Assembly: GCF_019145205.1 (NCBI RefSeq)
Contig: NZ_JAHSTT010000002.1
Location: 372,001 to 436,000, forward strand
Direction: 5' to 3'
From: Pseudomonas khavaziana
GTDB taxonomy: Bacteria; Pseudomonadota; Gammaproteobacteria; Pseudomonadales; Pseudomonadaceae
Length of the DNA: 64,000 bases
Shown: piece after piece, positions 1 to 10,172 of the stretch
How the letters are laid out: the number at the start of each line of letters is the position of its first letter
How positions within the stretch are numbered: position 1 is the stretch's first letter
The notes under the pieces: model-generated
The model's input: only the letters and a program-made list of their open reading frames with translations
What the model was told of the DNA's origin: nothing
Database searches by the model: none
Position numbers and translations under genes: made by a program

Positions 1-230
1 AAGATGAAGAACAACTGCACCAGGAAGGGTGTGTTGCGGATCAATTCAACATACACACCAAAGATCCACGCAAACGGCTGGATCTTCCACGCCCGCACCA
101 CGGCGCCAAGGGTGCCCAGGGCAATCCCGAGGATCGCGCCGATGGCCGTCAGCTCCAGGGTGAACAGTGCGCCGCGCAGCAGCAGGTCGGTATTGGCCAG
201 CACCGGCACAAAGTCGAATTGATAGGCCAT
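1..230 (-). CDS. Amino-acid ABC transporter permease, N-terminal part
   Basis: Inner-membrane permease of a polar amino-acid ABC importer (HisM/GlnP type). Only the first 76 residues are in the window; the frame stays open to base 1, so the gene is cut by the window edge. It starts MAYQFDFVPVLANTDLLLRG, has one hydrophobic segment at about residues 20-45, and carries RNTPFLVQLFF, the motif typical of this permease family. The ATG lies 14 bases after the stop of the binding-protein gene upstream, so the two form an operon. The substrate cannot be told from this fragment. Confidence 0.85.
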   Translation of the reverse strand, partial: MAYQFDFVPVLANTDLLLRGALFTLELTAIGAILGIALGTLGAVVRAWKIQPFAWIFGVYVELIRNTPFLVQLFFI

Positions 231-244
231 CTGTCAGCTCCGCT

Positions 245-1030
245 TCAGAGATCAGCAGGCAGCGGTTCTTTCAGCCACTGCAGTGCGTTCTTTTCCAGGC
301 TGCCATCAGCCTTGGCCGTGACCAGGATCTGGTTGACCTTTTCCAGCAACGCCGGCTCGTTCTTGTTCACGCCTACGTACACCGGTGAATCCTTGAGTTT
401 TACCTTAAGCGCAGGTACGCGTTTGGGATTGCGTTCGCTGATGGCGACCATGACCACGTTGCCGCTGGCGATCAGGTCGACCTGGCCGGCCAGGTAGGCG
501 GCGATGGTCGAATTGTTGTCTTCGAAGCGCTTGATCGTGGCTTCCTTGGGGGCCACTGCGGTCAGCTCGATATCTTCGATGGCGCCCCGGGTCACACTGA
601 TGGTCTTGCCCTTGAGGTCATCGGTGCTGCCAATGGCGGCCTCAGGCGACCCGAACACGGCCAGATAGAACGGGGCGTAGGCCTTGGAGAAGTCGATGAC
701 CTTTTCGCGCTCAGGGTTCTTGCCCAGGCTGGAAATCACCAGGTCGACCTTGCCGGTGGTGAGGAACGGAATGCGGTTAGTGCTGTTGACCGGGGTCAGT
801 TCCAGCTTGACCTTGAGTTGGTCGGCCAGCAGCTTGGCGGTGTCGATGTCCAGGCCGCGTGGCTGCATGTCGGGGCCGACCGAACCAAAGGGCGGGAAGT
901 CCTGGGGAACGGCGACCTTGAGGGTGCCCCGGGCGACGATGTCATCCAGAGCATCAGCCTGGGCGGGAGCCTGGCTCAGCATCAGGCTGGCAAACAGGGC
1001 AGGGAGCAGGGCGCTGTAGCGCTTGGTCAT
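245..1030 (-). CDS. Amino-acid ABC transporter periplasmic binding protein
   Basis: Periplasmic solute-binding protein of family 3 (SBP_bac_3), which captures a polar amino acid or similar compound for the permease gene downstream. The 261-residue protein has a signal peptide (MTKRYSALLPALFASL..., cleavage near AQA-DALDD), then the family pattern DIDTAKLLADQL and LGKNPEREKVIDFSKAY. The ATG at 1030 was preferred to one further upstream because GGAGAG stands just before it and the signal peptide starts there. The gene is divergent from the FadR-type regulator at 1285, which probably controls it. Substrate unknown. Confidence 0.88.
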   Translation of the reverse strand: MTKRYSALLPALFASLMLSQAPAQADALDDIVARGTLKVAVPQDFPPFGSVGPDMQPRGLDIDTAKLLADQLKVKLELTPVNSTNRIPFLTTGKVDLVISSLGKNPEREKVIDFSKAYAPFYLAVFGSPEAAIGSTDDLKGKTISVTRGAIEDIELTAVAPKEATIKRFEDNNSTIAAYLAGQVDLIASGNVVMVAISERNPKRVPALKVKLKDSPVYVGVNKNEPALLEKVNQILVTAKADGSLEKNALQWLKEPLPADL

Positions 1031-1143
1031 GACGACTCTCCGAGAAAGGCGAAGGAATTTTCTGGATTTGCTCAGTGCACAGCCCATGCCACTCCTCTCG
1101 TAATGGCCTGCAACACTTGGATTTGCTCGGCGGCAGCGGTCTT

Positions 1144-1158
1144 ACTGGTCTGAACAGT
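1144..1158. promoter_or_regulatory. Candidate FadR-type operator
   Basis: ACTGGTCTGAACAGT lies in the gap between the binding-protein gene and the GntR regulator. It closely resembles the operator pattern of the FadR subfamily (TNGTNNNACNA) with one mismatch, and its outer bases ACTG/CAGT are symmetric. It would sit over the promoter of the ABC operon. Inferred from pattern only. Confidence 0.4.
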
Positions 1159-1231
1159 TGTAGCCGGTTTCGCACCCTTTTCGGGCGTCGATAAAACCGT
1201 GCGAGCCCCTTTGGGGCGTGGCTTGCGGCCG

Positions 1232-1251
1232 GTTGTAAATAGCTTTACAAC
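1232..1251. promoter_or_regulatory. Perfect inverted repeat before the GntR gene
   Basis: Arms GTTGTAAA and TTTACAAC separated by TAGC form a perfect 8-bp dyad 33 bases before the regulator start codon. It is a plausible autoregulatory operator of the FadR/GntR protein. It does not follow the TGGT/ACCA pattern of the upstream candidate, so one of the two may serve another regulator. Confidence 0.4.
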
Positions 1252-1284
1252 TAGCTGCACAGTGACCTGGAAACCTGGCTTTTT

Positions 1285-1980
1285 ATGAATTCCATCGCCC
1301 AAGCCGTACCGGAGGCGGCCCTGCAAGCCATCCGCAAGCTGATCAAAGAGCAGGGCTTCGGGCCGGGCGACGCGTTGCCTTCCCAGCGTGACCTGGCGGT
1401 GCAATTAGGGGTGAGCCGGGCGTCGTTGCGCGAGGCATTGTCGTCCCTGAGTGCCTTGGGCGTGGTCAGCGTCCAGCCGGGTAAAGGTGTGTTCGTGCAA
1501 GATAGGCAAGAGGCGCCGGTGTTCGCCTGGCCCTTTGCCGCACAGGCCACGCCCTTGGAGATTTTCCAGTTGCGGTATGCATTGGAAGGCTTTGCGGCGG
1601 GGTTGGCTGCGGTGACACTGACCATCGACGAGCTGGACGGGCTGGAGGACAATGTCGAAGCGATGCGCAAGGTGATCAAGACTGGTGACTTCAACGCGGC
1701 CGCCGCGCTGGATTTCGAGTTTCACCAGCGCATCCTGCTGGCCAGTGGCAACCAGGCGATGGTGAGCATCCTCAGTGCCAGCGCGGAGGTGTTCCTGGAG
1801 AGCCAGAAACTACCGTTCATCCGGCCGGAACGCGCCATGGAGACCTGGCAGGAACATCGCAAAATCCTGCGCGCCCTGGCCCGGCGTTCCAGTACGGCGG
1901 CCCAGAAAGCCATGCAGGAACACGTGAGCAAGGCGGCGTTGCGCACCGGCATAGCATTCGTGACGCCCGTCACGTCGTGA
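1285..1980 (+). CDS. FadR-type (GntR family) transcriptional regulator
   Basis: DNA-binding regulator of the GntR superfamily, FadR subfamily. Of its 231 residues, about 8-75 form the winged helix (GDALPSQRDLAVQLGVSRAS, then LREALSSLSALGVV and a PGKGVFVQ wing), and about 90-220 the all-helical FCD ligand-binding domain with metal-site features (DFEFHQRILLASGN). It is divergent from the amino-acid ABC operon with two candidate operators between, so it is most likely the local, ligand-responsive regulator of that importer. The ligand is not known. Confidence 0.88.
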   Translation: MNSIAQAVPEAALQAIRKLIKEQGFGPGDALPSQRDLAVQLGVSRASLREALSSLSALGVVSVQPGKGVFVQDRQEAPVFAWPFAAQATPLEIFQLRYALEGFAAGLAAVTLTIDELDGLEDNVEAMRKVIKTGDFNAAAALDFEFHQRILLASGNQAMVSILSASAEVFLESQKLPFIRPERAMETWQEHRKILRALARRSSTAAQKAMQEHVSKAALRTGIAFVTPVTS

Positions 1981-2099
1981 ATGGTTATACCCATACTCAT
2001 GCAGCGCCATAGCAAGACTCAATCAGACGCGGCTTCCTGAACGGGGGAAGGGCAGCTATGATGAGCAACGTTTTTTTTGCTTACATTCCGGAGACATCC

Positions 2100-2429
2100 A
2101 TGAGCAACGATCTTATCAAGCACGTCACCGACGCGACCTTTGAGGCCGAAGTACTCAAGGCTCAAGGCCCGGTGCTGGTTGACTACTGGGCTGAATGGTG
2201 TGGCCCTTGCAAAATGATCGCTCCGGTCCTGGACGACATTGCAACCACCTACGAAGGCAAATTGACCATCGCCAAGCTGAACATCGACGACAACCAGGAA
2301 ACCCCGGCCAAGCATGGCGTGCGCGGCATTCCTACGCTGATGCTGTTCAAGAACGGCAACGTCGAAGCCACTAAAGTGGGCGCGCTGTCGAAGTCCCAGC
2401 TGCAAGCTTTCCTCGACGCGAACATCTAA
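2100..2429 (+). CDS. trxA: Thioredoxin 1
   Basis: Cytoplasmic thiol-disulfide reductant (109 residues, normal length) kept reduced by thioredoxin reductase. The active site is WCGPC with cysteines at residues 34 and 37, followed by the cis-proline region [11 protein letters not shown]. The start at 2100 (MSNDLIKHV) was chosen because GGAGA precedes it and the family starts here; an upstream in-frame ATG would add 14 unlike residues. It lies before rho, the same order as in P. aeruginosa, and is closed by a strong terminator. Confidence 0.97.
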   Translation: MSNDLIKHVTDATFEAEVLKAQGPVLVDYWAEWCGPCKMIAPVLDDIATTYEGKLTIAKLNIDDNQETPAKHGVRGIPTLMLFKNGNVEATKVGALSKSQLQAFLDANI

Positions 2430-2437
2430 GCGTCGTC

Positions 2438-2467
2438 GAAAAAGCCCCGCAAATCGCGGGGCTTTTT
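2438..2467 (+). terminator. Rho-independent terminator of trxA
   Basis: Arms AAAGCCCCGC (2441-2450) and GCGGGGCTTT (2456-2465) with a 5-base loop, followed by a T-run. It begins about ten bases after the trxA stop codon. Confidence 0.93.
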
Positions 2468-2645
2468 CGTGAAACAGGGCTAGACGCTCAGAAATTCAGG
2501 TGGTACATTCGGCCCCGCACTGGTTTCTCCACTGCCCCCTGCAAGCCGTCGCCGACGCATTCCTTTTCGATTAGTACGCGATCCTGTCGCCTTCTCTGCG
2601 GCGCGGCCTCATTAAGCCAAAAGCTTAATTTCCCCCCTCCATAAA

Positions 2646-2664
2646 ATGATTACGTCATTCCTAT

Positions 2665-2678
<14 letters not shown>
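2646..2678 (+). CDS. Possible short upstream ORF overlapping the rho start
   Basis: A 10-codon ORF ([10 protein letters not shown]) begins 19 bases before the rho ATG and ends inside rho in another frame. Neither this ORF nor rho has a recognisable Shine-Dalgarno sequence. It lies in the roughly 235-base untranslated stretch before rho; rho is autoregulated through its leader in E. coli, so an initiation-level role is conceivable. Translation is unproven. Confidence 0.2.
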
Positions 2679-3924
<1,246 letters not shown>

Positions 3925-3941
3925 TACGGCGTTTCAGGTCC

Positions 3942-3975
3942 AAAAAAATGGCGCCCCTCAAGGGCGCCTTTTTTT
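3942..3975 (+). terminator. Rho-independent terminator after rho
   Basis: Stem GGCGCCC (3950-3956) with GGGCGCC (3962-3968), 5-base loop, flanked by an A-run and a 7-base T-run, so it could work in both directions. Confidence 0.92.
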
Positions 3976-4079
3976 ATGCGTCGAGATTCTGCGGCATTTG
4001 TGGCATAAGTGTCCGTTAAGTAACAAAAATTGACGCGTGACTACGCTAACTCCTTTCGTCACAGACTGATCACATTCTT

Positions 4080-6062
4080 ATGACCACTCTTGCTTACCGC
4101 AGAGACATCGACGGCCTGCGTGCCATCGCTGTCCTCGCAGTCGTGTTATTTCATTTTGGCGTTCCTGGCATTACTGGCGGTTTTGTTGGCGTTGATGTGT
4201 TCTTCGTCATTTCCGGCTTTCTAATTACGTCAATTATCTGGCGTGAGCGCCAAGCTGGCGGCTTCAGTTTCATCGACTTCTGGGCTCGCCGCGCCCGGCG
4301 TATCTTGCCCGCGCTGTTTGTGATGATCGCCGCGACACTGGCAGTGGGTTGGTTTCTGTTGGCTCCCAAGGACTATGAGGAGCTGGGGCGGTCAGCACAC
4401 TATCAGGTGACCTTTACCTCCAACTTGCTGTTCTCGCGTCAGCATGGCTATTTCGATGTGTCTTCAGACATCAAGCCCTTGCTGCATACCTGGTCGCTGG
4501 CGGTAGAAGAGCAATTCTATATTTTCTTCCCGCTGTTGCTGGCGTTGCTATCCAGCCGCCTGAAACACTGGCGCCTGGCGCTGTTCGCGGTGCTGCTCGG
4601 GTCTTTCGGCATGAGCGTCTGGGCGGTTGAGCATGAGCCGCAAAAGGCCTTCTTCCTGCTGCATCTGCGGGCCTGGGAATTGTTGGCCGGCGCGATGCTG
4701 GCGGTGTTGCCCAAGCATGAGTGGCGCGCTTCGCCCGCTTTGGCACAAGGAGTCAGCCTGGCTTCCATGGCGCTGATTCTGATCGCTGTACTGGGTTATG
4801 ACGCGAAAACGCCGTTTCCCGGCGCAACCGCTCTATTGCCTGTGCTGGGAGTCGTCGGCTTGATCTGGGCCAACGGCCAGCAGCACACCTGGGTAGGGCG
4901 GTTGTTAAGTACGCGGGTAATGGTAGGTATCGGGCTGATTTCCTATTCCTGGTACCTCTGGCACTGGCCTGTATTCGTGTATGCCAACTATGCCGCAGTG
5001 GATGGCTTGAGCGCCTTGGAACTGGCTGGGCTGATGCTATTTTCGCTGGTGCTGGGTTATCTGTCCTGGCGCTTCGTGGAAACACCATTCCGAGAAAAAC
5101 GCTTGCTGGCAGGACGCAAGGCGATTCTGGCGTCAGCCTTGGTAGGCATTCTGGGGCTTGGCTTTACCGGCTTGGCGATACGCGAAGCTGACGGCGTGCC
5201 TTCGCGTTTGTCCGAACAGGCATTGCGTTTTGCCCAGGCCAAGAAGTGGAGCCCGGACCTGCTGGCGTGCATGGCTGACAAAGACACCCCCGATGATCGG
5301 CTGTTCTGCCATTTCGGTCCGAAAAGCCAATCTGTTTCAGCGCTGGTATGGGGCGACAGTCACGCCACTGCGCTGATACCCGCACTCAAAGTGGGTGCTG
5401 ATCGCCACGATATCAGCTTGGTAGAAGCCAGTTTTGCCGGCTGTATCCCGCTGGATGGCCTGGAGAATATTGCCCGGTGCGCGCACTTCAATCAGCGCGT
5501 CGAGAAGGCCATGGCCGAGCAGACGTTCAGCGACGTGGTATTGGCGGCCCGTTGGAGCTTGTACGTCTATGGGCAAATGTCGGGTGACAAGGAGCATGCG
5601 CTCAAGGACCCCGGTACGGGTCAATATGTACGCGCCGTCGCCGAGCAACGTTTTGCCCAGGGCCTGCGCGAACGCATCCAGAGTTTGCGTGCTGCCGGGC
5701 ATCAGGTATGGCTGGTCAAGGAAGTGCCGCTGCAGGAGATCATCGTGCCTTATCGTCTGAGCCGCCTGGCGATGATGAACCGGCCAGTGGACCGTGAAGG
5801 GCTCGTCGTCGCCGAGCATGTGAAGCGCCAGGCCTTTATCACGCAGTTGTTTGACGAACTGGCGGCGGGCGACAGCGGTGTCAAGGTGCTGGACCCTGCG
5901 CCCCTGCTGTGCGGTTCCGATGGTCTGTGCCGGGTCGAACTCAATGGTCGAGCGTTGTATACCGACGATAACCATCTGTCAGACGTTGGTGCCCGGCACA
6001 TCGAAGCCTTCCTGGAGCCATTGTTCAGTTCCTTGCAATCACGAGGGCTGACGGCCAATTAA
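4080..6062 (+). CDS. OafA-like O-acyltransferase with SGNH domain
   Basis: Membrane acyltransferase that probably transfers acetyl or another acyl group to a surface polysaccharide or LPS. Of 660 residues, about 1-370 form an Acyltransferase_3 domain with some ten membrane segments, starting [20 protein letters not shown] (the conserved RxDGLRxxAV and histidine); about 390-650 form a periplasmic SGNH hydrolase-like domain with WGDSHATAL (catalytic serine) and [13 protein letters not shown] (Asp-His pair). This two-domain layout is that of OafA-type O-antigen acetylases. The equivalent P. aeruginosa gene lies in the same place. No clear ribosome-binding site precedes the ATG. Confidence 0.85.
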   Translation: MTTLAYRRDIDGLRAIAVLAVVLFHFGVPGITGGFVGVDVFFVISGFLITSIIWRERQAGGFSFIDFWARRARRILPALFVMIAATLAVGWFLLAPKDYEELGRSAHYQVTFTSNLLFSRQHGYFDVSSDIKPLLHTWSLAVEEQFYIFFPLLLALLSSRLKHWRLALFAVLLGSFGMSVWAVEHEPQKAFFLLHLRAWELLAGAMLAVLPKHEWRASPALAQGVSLASMALILIAVLGYDAKTPFPGATALLPVLGVVGLIWANGQQHTWVGRLLSTRVMVGIGLISYSWYLWHWPVFVYANYAAVDGLSALELAGLMLFSLVLGYLSWRFVETPFREKRLLAGRKAILASALVGILGLGFTGLAIREADGVPSRLSEQALRFAQAKKWSPDLLACMADKDTPDDRLFCHFGPKSQSVSALVWGDSHATALIPALKVGADRHDISLVEASFAGCIPLDGLENIARCAHFNQRVEKAMAEQTFSDVVLAARWSLYVYGQMSGDKEHALKDPGTGQYVRAVAEQRFAQGLRERIQSLRAAGHQVWLVKEVPLQEIIVPYRLSRLAMMNRPVDREGLVVAEHVKRQAFITQLFDELAAGDSGVKVLDPAPLLCGSDGLCRVELNGRALYTDDNHLSDVGARHIEAFLEPLFSSLQSRGLTAN

Positions 6063-6121
6063 GCTGCCAGCCGTCCTCAGAGCAGGTAGGATGTACGCCT
6101 ATTTTACGGGTGGCATGTTTA

Positions 6122-7588
6122 ATGAAATTCAAGGATCTTCGGGATTTCGTGCAGCAACTTGAGCAGCGCGGAGAGTTGAAACGTATCCAGATGCCGATTT
6201 CTCCGGTGCTGGAAATGACTGAGATTTGCGACCGCACCTTGCGCAGCAAGGGCCCGGCGCTGTTGTTCGAAAAACCGACTGGCTTTGACATTCCGGTACT
6301 GGGCAACCTGTTCGGCACCCCCGAGCGTGTGGCCTTTGGCATGGGCGCCGAGTCGGTCAGCGAACTGCGCGAGATCGGCAAGTTGCTGGCCTTTCTCAAG
6401 GAGCCCGAGCCGCCCAAGGGCTTGAAGGACGCCTGGTCGAAGCTGCCGATCTTTCGCAAGATCATTGCCATGGCCCCCAAGGTGGTCAAGGACGCGGTAT
6501 GCCAGGAAGTGGTCATCGAGGGCGATGATGTCGACCTGGCCATGCTCCCGGTGCAGACCTGCTGGCCCGGTGACGTTGGGCCGCTGATCACGTGGGGCCT
6601 GACCGTCACCAAGGGCCCGAACAAGGACCGCCAGAACCTCGGCATCTACCGTCAGCAAGTCATCGGCCGTAACAAAGTGATCATGCGCTGGCTGAGCCAC
6701 CGTGGCGGCGCTCTCGACTTCCGTGAGTGGTGCGAGAAGCATCCCGGCCAGCCTTTTCCGGTTTCAGTCGCCTTGGGTGCCGATCCTGCCACCATCCTCG
6801 GCGCCGTGACGCCTGTGCCCGACAGCCTGTCCGAATACGCCTTCGCCGGTTTGCTGCGCGGTAACCGCACCGAATTGGTCAAGTGCCGCGGTAACGACCT
6901 GCAAGTGCCGGCCACCGCCGAAATCATCCTTGAGGGCGTGATTCACCCGGGCGAGATGGCCGATGAAGGCCCTTACGGCGATCACACCGGCTACTACAAC
7001 GAAGTCGATAGCTTCCCGGTGTTTACCGTCGAGCGCATCACCCATCGGATCAAGCCGATCTACCACAGTACCTACACGGGCCGTCCGCCGGATGAGCCGG
7101 CCATCCTCGGCGTGGCGCTCAACGAAGTGTTCGTGCCGATCCTGCAAAAGCAATTCCCCGAAATCACCGACTTCTACCTGCCGCCGGAAGGGTGCTCGTA
7201 CCGCATGGCGATCGTGACCATGAAGAAGTCGTACCCGGGACATGCCAAGCGGGTCATGCTGGGTGTGTGGTCGTTTTTGCGACAGTTCATGTACACCAAG
7301 TTCGTTATCGTCACTGACGACGACATCAATGCCCGGGACTGGAACGACGTGATCTGGGCCATCACCACGCGCATGGACCCCAAGCGCGACACGGTGATGA
7401 TCGATAACACGCCGATCGACTATCTCGACTTCGCCTCGCCGGTCTCGGGGCTGGGCTCGAAGATGGGCCTGGATGCCACCCACAAGTGGCCGGGTGAGAC
7501 CACTCGCGAGTGGGGTCGGGTGATCGTCAAGGATGAAGCAGTCACGGCGCGTGTCGATGCGATCTGGAAAGAATTGGGAATAGATTGA
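6122..7588 (+). CDS. ubiD: 4-hydroxy-3-polyprenylbenzoate decarboxylase
   Basis: Prenylated-FMN-dependent decarboxylase of ubiquinone synthesis that removes the carboxyl group of 3-polyprenyl-4-hydroxybenzoate; it depends on the flavin prenyltransferase UbiX. The 488-residue length and start [17 protein letters not shown] are typical. Family motifs include the region [20 protein letters not shown], which holds the catalytic glutamate neighbourhood. A GTG 12 bases upstream is in frame, but the ATG fits the family. Its TGA overlaps the ATG of the next gene (TGATG), so the two are translationally coupled. Confidence 0.96.
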   Translation: MKFKDLRDFVQQLEQRGELKRIQMPISPVLEMTEICDRTLRSKGPALLFEKPTGFDIPVLGNLFGTPERVAFGMGAESVSELREIGKLLAFLKEPEPPKGLKDAWSKLPIFRKIIAMAPKVVKDAVCQEVVIEGDDVDLAMLPVQTCWPGDVGPLITWGLTVTKGPNKDRQNLGIYRQQVIGRNKVIMRWLSHRGGALDFREWCEKHPGQPFPVSVALGADPATILGAVTPVPDSLSEYAFAGLLRGNRTELVKCRGNDLQVPATAEIILEGVIHPGEMADEGPYGDHTGYYNEVDSFPVFTVERITHRIKPIYHSTYTGRPPDEPAILGVALNEVFVPILQKQFPEITDFYLPPEGCSYRMAIVTMKKSYPGHAKRVMLGVWSFLRQFMYTKFVIVTDDDINARDWNDVIWAITTRMDPKRDTVMIDNTPIDYLDFASPVSGLGSKMGLDATHKWPGETTREWGRVIVKDEAVTARVDAIWKELGID

Positions 7589-8556
7589 TGCGTGTAACCC
7601 TGCAACCTTCCGGCGCTGTACTGGATCTGGACCCTGGCGAGCGAATCCTCGACGGTGCACGTCGCCTGGGCTATGAATGCCCCCAAGCCTGCCGCAATGG
7701 TGTGTGCCATGTGTGTGCGGCGTTGCTGGTGGAAGGGCGGGTACGCCAAGCCGGCGAGGTGCGTGATCACGGTGAGTTCTTCACCTGTATTGCCGAACCC
7801 TTGGAGGACTGCGTTGTGTTGTGGGATGGGGTACTGGCGCCGGGAGAGTTGCCGTTGCGCAAATTGTCGTGCCAATTGATTGAGTGCGTAGACGTCGGCG
7901 GTGATGTGTGGCGCGTACGGCTGCGTGCCCCGGCTGGCAAGGCAGTGCGTTACCACGCTGGGCAATACCTGATGATCGAGCGCGAGAGTGGCGAGAAATC
8001 GGCGTTTTCCCTGGCCTCGGCGCCCCATGCCGGGCGTGAGCTGGAGCTGCATGTACTGGCCCGCGAGGACAGCGCACGCAACCTCATTGAACAATTGCAG
8101 CGCAACCAGATGGCCCGTGTGGAACTGCCGTTCGGTGACACCCACCTGGCGGAGTTGCCGGACGGGCCGCTGGTGCTGATGGCCGCCGGTACCGGCATGG
8201 CGCAGATGCACAGCCTGATCGAGCATTGCCGCGCTTCCGGCTTCAAGCACCCGGTGCACCTGTACTGGGGCGTACGCCGCCCGGAAGATTTCTACCAGAT
8301 CGAGCATTGGGAGCAATGGCAGCAATTGCCCAACCTGTTCCTGCACAAGGTGGTCAGCGACCTGTGTGGTTGGGAAGGGCGCTGTGGTTTGCTGCATGAA
8401 GCGGTATGCGAGGACATTGCCGACCTCAACAGCGTGCATGTCTACGCCAGCGGTTCACCGGCGATGATCTACGGCACCCTGGACGCACTGGTCAACGCCG
8501 GCATGGATGCGCACCGCATGCGCGCCGACGTCTTCGCCTACGCACCACGGCCTTGA
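7588..8556 (+). CDS. 2Fe-2S/FAD oxidoreductase (AscD/Fre-like)
   Basis: Electron-transfer flavoprotein of 322 residues. The N-terminal 90 residues are a plant-type ferredoxin with the cluster motif CPQACRNGVCHVC and a later FTC; residues about 100-320 are a ferredoxin-NADP reductase module (FAD motif SAFSLASAPH, nucleotide motif LMAAGTGMAQMHSLI). Relatives are annotated as CDP-6-deoxy-glucoseen reductase, but no CDP-sugar genes are nearby. In E. coli the flavin reductase gene fre follows ubiD, so the likely role here is supply of reduced flavin for UbiX/UbiD; that is an inference from position. Confidence 0.75.
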   Translation: MRVTLQPSGAVLDLDPGERILDGARRLGYECPQACRNGVCHVCAALLVEGRVRQAGEVRDHGEFFTCIAEPLEDCVVLWDGVLAPGELPLRKLSCQLIECVDVGGDVWRVRLRAPAGKAVRYHAGQYLMIERESGEKSAFSLASAPHAGRELELHVLAREDSARNLIEQLQRNQMARVELPFGDTHLAELPDGPLVLMAAGTGMAQMHSLIEHCRASGFKHPVHLYWGVRRPEDFYQIEHWEQWQQLPNLFLHKVVSDLCGWEGRCGLLHEAVCEDIADLNSVHVYASGSPAMIYGTLDALVNAGMDAHRMRADVFAYAPRP

Positions 8557-8564
8557 CCCTGCTC

Positions 8565-8609
8565 GTTCCCGCGCTCTGCGTGGGAATGCTTCCTGGACGC
8601 TTTGCGTCC
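8565..8609. repeat. Double hairpin between convergent genes
   Basis: Two adjacent palindromes: TTCCCGCGC with GCGTGGGAA (8566-8585), then GGACGC with GCGTCC (8595-8609). They lie between the ends of two convergent genes. The first shares the core TTCCC-CGC-GCGTGGGAA with the palindrome at 63305-63346 and is a dispersed repeat in fluorescent pseudomonads. It may terminate transcription from both sides. Confidence 0.65.
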
Positions 8610-8614
8610 CGCCC

Positions 8615-9097
8615 TTAAAATCGCACCCCCGTGGTCACCATCGCTGCATTGAACCCCAGCAGCACCAGTTCTGCTGCCACCGGCCCATAGTGGGTGCCCA
8701 CGGAAGGTATGATCACCGGCGCCACGCCGAATCGGTTCAATGGGATCTTGTCGCGATATTCACCGCGATAGCCCTGGAGCAGCCCGCCGGTCAATTTCGC
8801 ATACACCGGGTAGTCGGCCATGTCATAGCGCTTGCCCGCGTAGGCGTAGTACGAGCGCTGGCGGAACGAGTTGCGAAAGGTCACCCCGCCATACACCAGG
8901 CCCGAAGCCTCGTTGCGTTCCAGGCCGATCAAATCCTGCTTGTTATTGTGCTCCGGGTCGGGTGCGAAGTGCCGGGTGTAGACACTGGTCTGGGCATACC
9001 AGAAGCCTTTGTCATCATTGGCAGGTGGGGTTTCGATAGCCAGTGCGGTGGTGGCCTGGGCCAGGAACAGCAGGCCAGGCAAGCGGAATGTCTTCAT
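8615..9097 (-). CDS. Small secreted beta-barrel-like protein, possibly PagP-like
   Basis: 160-residue protein with a signal peptide (MKTFRLPGLLFLAQATTALA) and alternating aromatic/polar segments ending in LGFNAAMVTTGVRF, a terminal aromatic as in outer-membrane barrels. Size and layout, with YTRHFAP near the mature N-terminus, resemble divergent PagP lipid A palmitoyltransferases; homologues in databases often carry the doubtful name sn-glycerol-3-phosphate transporter, probably from the neighbouring glpT. The start at 9097 follows GAGGT and gives the signal peptide; a longer frame upstream adds unsupported sequence. Function unproven. Confidence 0.6.
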   Translation of the reverse strand: MKTFRLPGLLFLAQATTALAIETPPANDDKGFWYAQTSVYTRHFAPDPEHNNKQDLIGLERNEASGLVYGGVTFRNSFRQRSYYAYAGKRYDMADYPVYAKLTGGLLQGYRGEYRDKIPLNRFGVAPVIIPSVGTHYGPVAAELVLLGFNAAMVTTGVRF

Positions 9098-9284
9098 GGA
9101 GCGACCTCGATAGTCGATGTGATGAGCGGCTAAGTGGGTCGTGATCTGTGCGCTATTTTGACTGCTTCGCGCGTGCCCAGGCTGAACCGGGGCTGAAACT
9201 ACCGAAATTACCGGTATAGATCCTGACGAATGGGCGGGTGCGCTTATGCTTTTGTATATTCTTTTAAAGTATTTATTCTGACTG

Positions 9285-9491
9285 ATGAATGCCTTTAAGC
9301 TATATAGCAACGGGCGCATGGCCAGGGCTTCGCTGTCGCCTCTAGACGTGATCACCGGTGAAACGCTACGTAGCACCGGCCCGATGAGTTGGGCGCCGTA
9401 TCGGCGCAGCGGCAATCTGGCCTATAGCACTTTTTCGCCGTACGGTTACAGCGGCACGTTTTATTACGGTAAAGTCGCTTACAACTGGTAA
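9285..9491 (+). CDS. Small hypothetical protein
   Basis: 68-residue ORF starting MNAFKLYSNGRMARASLSPL and ending in an aromatic-rich tail (YSGTFYYGKVAYNW). It is in the same direction as chaC and ends 27 bases before it. No convincing Shine-Dalgarno sequence is seen, but the upstream bases are AT-rich and promoter-like and nothing else occupies the gap. No family recognised; it may not be translated. Confidence 0.35.
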   Translation: MNAFKLYSNGRMARASLSPLDVITGETLRSTGPMSWAPYRRSGNLAYSTFSPYGYSGTFYYGKVAYNW

Positions 9492-9518
9492 CACACAGGA
9501 GGCGCACCGCTTTTCGCC

Positions 9519-10172
9519 ATGACCGCCATTGAAACCGATCTTTTGCAGTTGGCTTACCCTCCGCGGCTCGATCTTGGGCCGCAACTCACTCACGAACAAT
9601 TAATGAGCTCAATGCAGGCCACCATGGCCCGGCACAAGGGTGGGCCGGTGTGGCTGTTTGCCTATGGTTCGCTGATCTGGCGTCCTGAGTGTTCGTCGAC
9701 CGAACGGGTACGCGCACGGGTTCACGGTTATCACCGCGGCTTGTACCTATGGTCCCACGAACATCGGGGTACGCCGGAGTTGCCGGGGTTGGTGTTCGGG
9801 CTGGATCGCGGCGGGTCCTGCAGCGGGTTTGCCTACCGCTTGCCGGAGGACCAGTTGGAGGCCTCGCTGTACGCCTTGTGGCAGCGCGAAATGCCTTACC
9901 CTTCTTATCGGCCACACTGGCTGAGCTGCCGATTGGAAGATGGCAGTGCCGTGCAGGCGTTGGGGTTTGTGTTGGAGCGGCACTTGCCCAGCTATGCCGG
10001 CAACTTGCCCGATATTGTGCTCAATCACGTGCTGCAAAGCGCTTGCGGGCGTTACGGCACCACTCGCGATTATGTCGAGCAGACCGTGAACGCCCTGCGT
10101 AGCCACGCCATGCCAGATAAGAATCTGGAGGCGCGGCTCAAGCGTTGTACCAAGGATTGCCCGGGTGCTTAA
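9519..10172 (+). CDS. Gamma-glutamylcyclotransferase, ChaC family
   Basis: Cytoplasmic enzyme cleaving glutathione to 5-oxoproline and Cys-Gly. The 217 residues carry the family signature [10 protein letters not shown] at about residues 43-52 (the YGSL substrate loop), [20 protein letters not shown] and LALGFVLE-type C-terminal strands. The only strong AGGAGG is 16 bases before the ATG, further than usual. The stop overlaps the stop of the convergent glpT gene by four bases, with no room for a terminator between them. Confidence 0.85.
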   Translation: MTAIETDLLQLAYPPRLDLGPQLTHEQLMSSMQATMARHKGGPVWLFAYGSLIWRPECSSTERVRARVHGYHRGLYLWSHEHRGTPELPGLVFGLDRGGSCSGFAYRLPEDQLEASLYALWQREMPYPSYRPHWLSCRLEDGSAVQALGFVLERHLPSYAGNLPDIVLNHVLQSACGRYGTTRDYVEQTVNALRSHAMPDKNLEARLKRCTKDCPGA

